Position numbers and translations under genes: made by a program. From the NCBI RefSeq assembly GCF_004634425.1, contig NZ_SBJL01000004.1, positions 310,001 to 374,000 on the forward strand: a stretch of DNA of 64,000 bases, written 5' to 3'. The notes beneath the pieces are model-generated. The model was not told where the DNA came from, searched no databases, and saw only the letters and a list, made by a program, of their open reading frames with translations. Below are positions 62,546-64,000 of this stretch, in pieces (position 1 is the stretch's first letter; every line of letters starts with the position of its first letter). Source of the DNA: Vitreimonas flagellata (GTDB taxonomy: Bacteria > Pseudomonadota > Alphaproteobacteria > Caulobacterales > Aquidulcibacteraceae).

Positions 62546-63016
62546 GTGACCGCCCAGAACCTTGTTGATTCGCGAGAAATCGCGCTGCCCGACGCGGCGG
62601 CGACGGTCGCGCTCGGGCGACGCCTAGGCGAAAGGATAGGGCCGGGCGACGTGGTTTGCCTGTTCGGCAATCTGGGCGCCGGCAAGACCACGCTCTCCCG
62701 CGGGGCGATCGAAGCCTGGACGGGCGCGGCGGAAGACGCGCCCAGCCCCACCTATACCTTAGTGCAGACCTATGATGGCCCGCGCGGCGAACTCTGGCAT
62801 GTGGACCTCTATCGACTGAAGCAACCGGACGACGCCTGGGAGCTAGGGCTGGAGGACGCATTCGCTTACGCCGCGTGTCTGATCGAATGGCCAGAGCGCC
62901 TGGGCGCGCAGCTGCCACGCGATCGGCTCGACATTGCACTCACGCCGGCAGACGAAGGGCGTACGGCGAAGCTCAATGCGCATGGCGCTTGGAGAGAGAA
63001 GCTTGGAACGATCTGA
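62546..63016 (+). CDS. tsaE: tRNA threonylcarbamoyladenosine biosynthesis ATPase TsaE
   Basis: A 156-residue P-loop ATPase with Walker A FGNLGAGKTTLSRG, the conserved SPTYTLVQTY and WHVDLYRL, and the IEWPERLG end motif. It works with TsaB and TsaD to make t6A37 on tRNA. The start is GTG 62546. It overlaps the next kinase gene by 14 nt. In related genomes tsaE and an amgK-type gene are neighbours, as here. Confidence 0.96.
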   Translation: MTAQNLVDSREIALPDAAATVALGRRLGERIGPGDVVCLFGNLGAGKTTLSRGAIEAWTGAAEDAPSPTYTLVQTYDGPRGELWHVDLYRLKQPDDAWELGLEDAFAYAACLIEWPERLGAQLPRDRLDIALTPADEGRTAKLNAHGAWREKLGTI

Positions 63017-64000
63017 AGCGCTGGCGAAATTGCTTGGCGAGACTGGTTTCGCCGACGCCGAGCGCGTGCCGCTCGCAGGCGATGCCTCAACGCGCCGCTA
63101 TGAGCGCCTGACGCTGCCACATCGTCGCGCGATCCTGATGGATGCGCCGAAGAGTGCGGAAAGCGCGCCGTGCCCGCCGGGCGCCACGCCAGCCGAGCGC
63201 CGCACCATGGGTTGGAACGCGACCTCGCGCCTGGCGGCTTCGCGCGTGGAAGCCTTCGTTGCGGTCGCCGCGTATCTCGAAAGCCTGGGCCTAGCGCCGC
63301 CGCGTATTTATGGCGCCGATTGCGACGCCGGTTACGCCGTGATCGAGGATTTGGGCGACGGGCTCTACGCCAACGTCATCCCTGACGGTGTCGACGAGAT
63401 CGCGCTCTATCAAGAAGCTGCGCGCGTGCTTGCGCACGTGCATGCAGCGCGCCCGCCGTCGAAGTTGGAGGGTGCGGGCGGCGCTTCTTGGCCGTTGCTC
63501 GATTACGACGCGCTCGCTCTGGAAGTGAACGCGGATCTGTTCGTCGAATGGCTCCCGCGCGCGGCAGACGTGCGCATCGACGATGCGGCGCGCGCGCGTT
63601 GGGAGCAGGTGCGCGACAATCTGATCGTGAAAGCGCTGGGTTTTCCGCGCGCGTTCACGATCCGCGATTATCATGCGGAAAATCTACTCTGGCTGCCGGA
63701 GCGCTACGGCTTGCAACGCGTCGGCCTGTTGGATTTCCAGGACGCGGTACGCGGTTGGCGCGCGTGGGATTTCGCGATGCTGTTGCATGATGCGCGGCGC
63801 GACGTGAGCCCTGCGGCGCACGAAGCCGCGATCCGCGCGTATCTCGACGCGACGGGCGCGAACGACGCCGATTTCCGTCGCGAGCTGGCGGTGCTCGGTG
63901 CGATCAACGCGATGCGCATCCTGGGCGTCTTCTCGCGCCTTGCAGGTCGTGACGGCAAACAGCGTTATCTCTCCTTCATGCCGCGCGAGTGGGGCCATCT
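63003..64000 (+). CDS. amgK: aminoglycoside phosphotransferase-family kinase, AmgK-type (truncated by window end)
   Basis: At least 332 codons, cut off at the window edge. The start is TTG 63003 within tsaE, preceded by GGAGAGA. Family marks are AGDASTRRYERL (phosphate-anchor/ATP site), the catalytic loop IRDYHAENLLWL and the metal site LLDFQDAVRG. AmgK phosphorylates N-acetylmuramate or N-acetylglucosamine at the anomeric position in cell-wall recycling, with MurU as the next step. The MurU gene is expected beyond the window. Confidence 0.88.
   Translation, partial: MERSEALAKLLGETGFADAERVPLAGDASTRRYERLTLPHRRAILMDAPKSAESAPCPPGATPAERRTMGWNATSRLAASRVEAFVAVAAYLESLGLAPPRIYGADCDAGYAVIEDLGDGLYANVIPDGVDEIALYQEAARVLAHVHAARPPSKLEGAGGASWPLLDYDALALEVNADLFVEWLPRAADVRIDDAARARWEQVRDNLIVKALGFPRAFTIRDYHAENLLWLPERYGLQRVGLLDFQDAVRGWRAWDFAMLLHDARRDVSPAAHEAAIRAYLDATGANDADFRRELAVLGAINAMRILGVFSRLAGRDGKQRYLSFMPREWGH

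Overview
This window is chromosomal DNA from a high-GC alphaproteobacterium. The gene content points to the Caulobacterales / Hyphomonadaceae side of the class. The strongest clues are a DivL-type pseudo-histidine kinase with tyrosine in the H-box, preceded by a perfect CtrA-type box (TTAA-N7-TTAA), and a ChvI/ChvG two-component pair next to EIIA-Man and HPr. Further clues are an ahcY gene with an SAH riboswitch and a tsaE plus amgK-type kinase pair. I name no species. Packing is tight: many same-strand neighbours overlap by 4 nt (ATGA), and several convergent pairs overlap by 4 nt at their stop codons. I saw no rRNA, tRNA, CRISPR array, insertion sequence or prophage.

Layout. 0-8 kb: a methyltransferase, then a minus-strand block (DUF3108, rsmB, rpe, heparinase-like) and a DUF1800-DUF1501 exported pair. 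8-16 kb: an inactive-looking metallo-beta-lactamase-fold protein, murI, a DUF262/DUF1524 protein, a zinc-phospholipase-C-like/DUF4332 fusion, a KAS III enzyme and a GNAT. 16-26 kb: rlmN, an RNA methyltransferase, two MliC-like lipoproteins, an isoaspartyl peptidase, a quinone reductase, a lipid-linked hydrolase, a lysoplasmalogenase homologue, a repeat lipoprotein with a polyproline tail, an HU protein with a histone-H1-like tail, and an exported HExxH protein. 26-35 kb: a six-gene minus-strand operon (ABC ATPase to HAD phosphatase), a complex-I-type zinc-finger protein, a DUF3857/transglutaminase protein, a PEP-mutase-family enzyme and a DMT transporter.

35-47 kb: polA (with a changed exonuclease residue), a GFA protein, a YcaQ-type glycosylase, chvI-chvG-EIIA-HPr, a thioesterase, a SemiSWEET, a lactonase-like lipoprotein, a TM-helix channel protein, and an XRE regulator/membrane protein pair with a consensus sigma-70 promoter. 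47-54 kb: the SAH riboswitch and ahcY, a palindromic intergenic element, an ECF sigma/anti-sigma pair divergent from an S8 protease, a Gly/Ser/Ala-rich exported protein, Hsp20, a lipid-anchored cytochrome c and a membrane protein with a TonB-C domain. 54-64 kb: divL, a repeat-bracketed frameshifted ORF, an M20 peptidase, a small protein coupled to a chemotaxis receptor, a ferredoxin/ferredoxin-reductase pair, tsaE and a truncated amgK-type kinase running off the end.

Themes: envelope and cell-wall maintenance (murI, MliC-like proteins, AmgK-type kinase, ChvGI, S8 protease), cell-cycle control (divL with CtrA boxes), methyl-cycle control (riboswitch and ahcY), and several unusual proteins. The unusual ones are the metal-site-less MBL protein, PolA with Asp to His in exo motif III, HU with an H1-like tail, and a TonB-C domain on a TM hairpin without a proline linker. 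None is by itself a proven new system; the best leads are in the findings.
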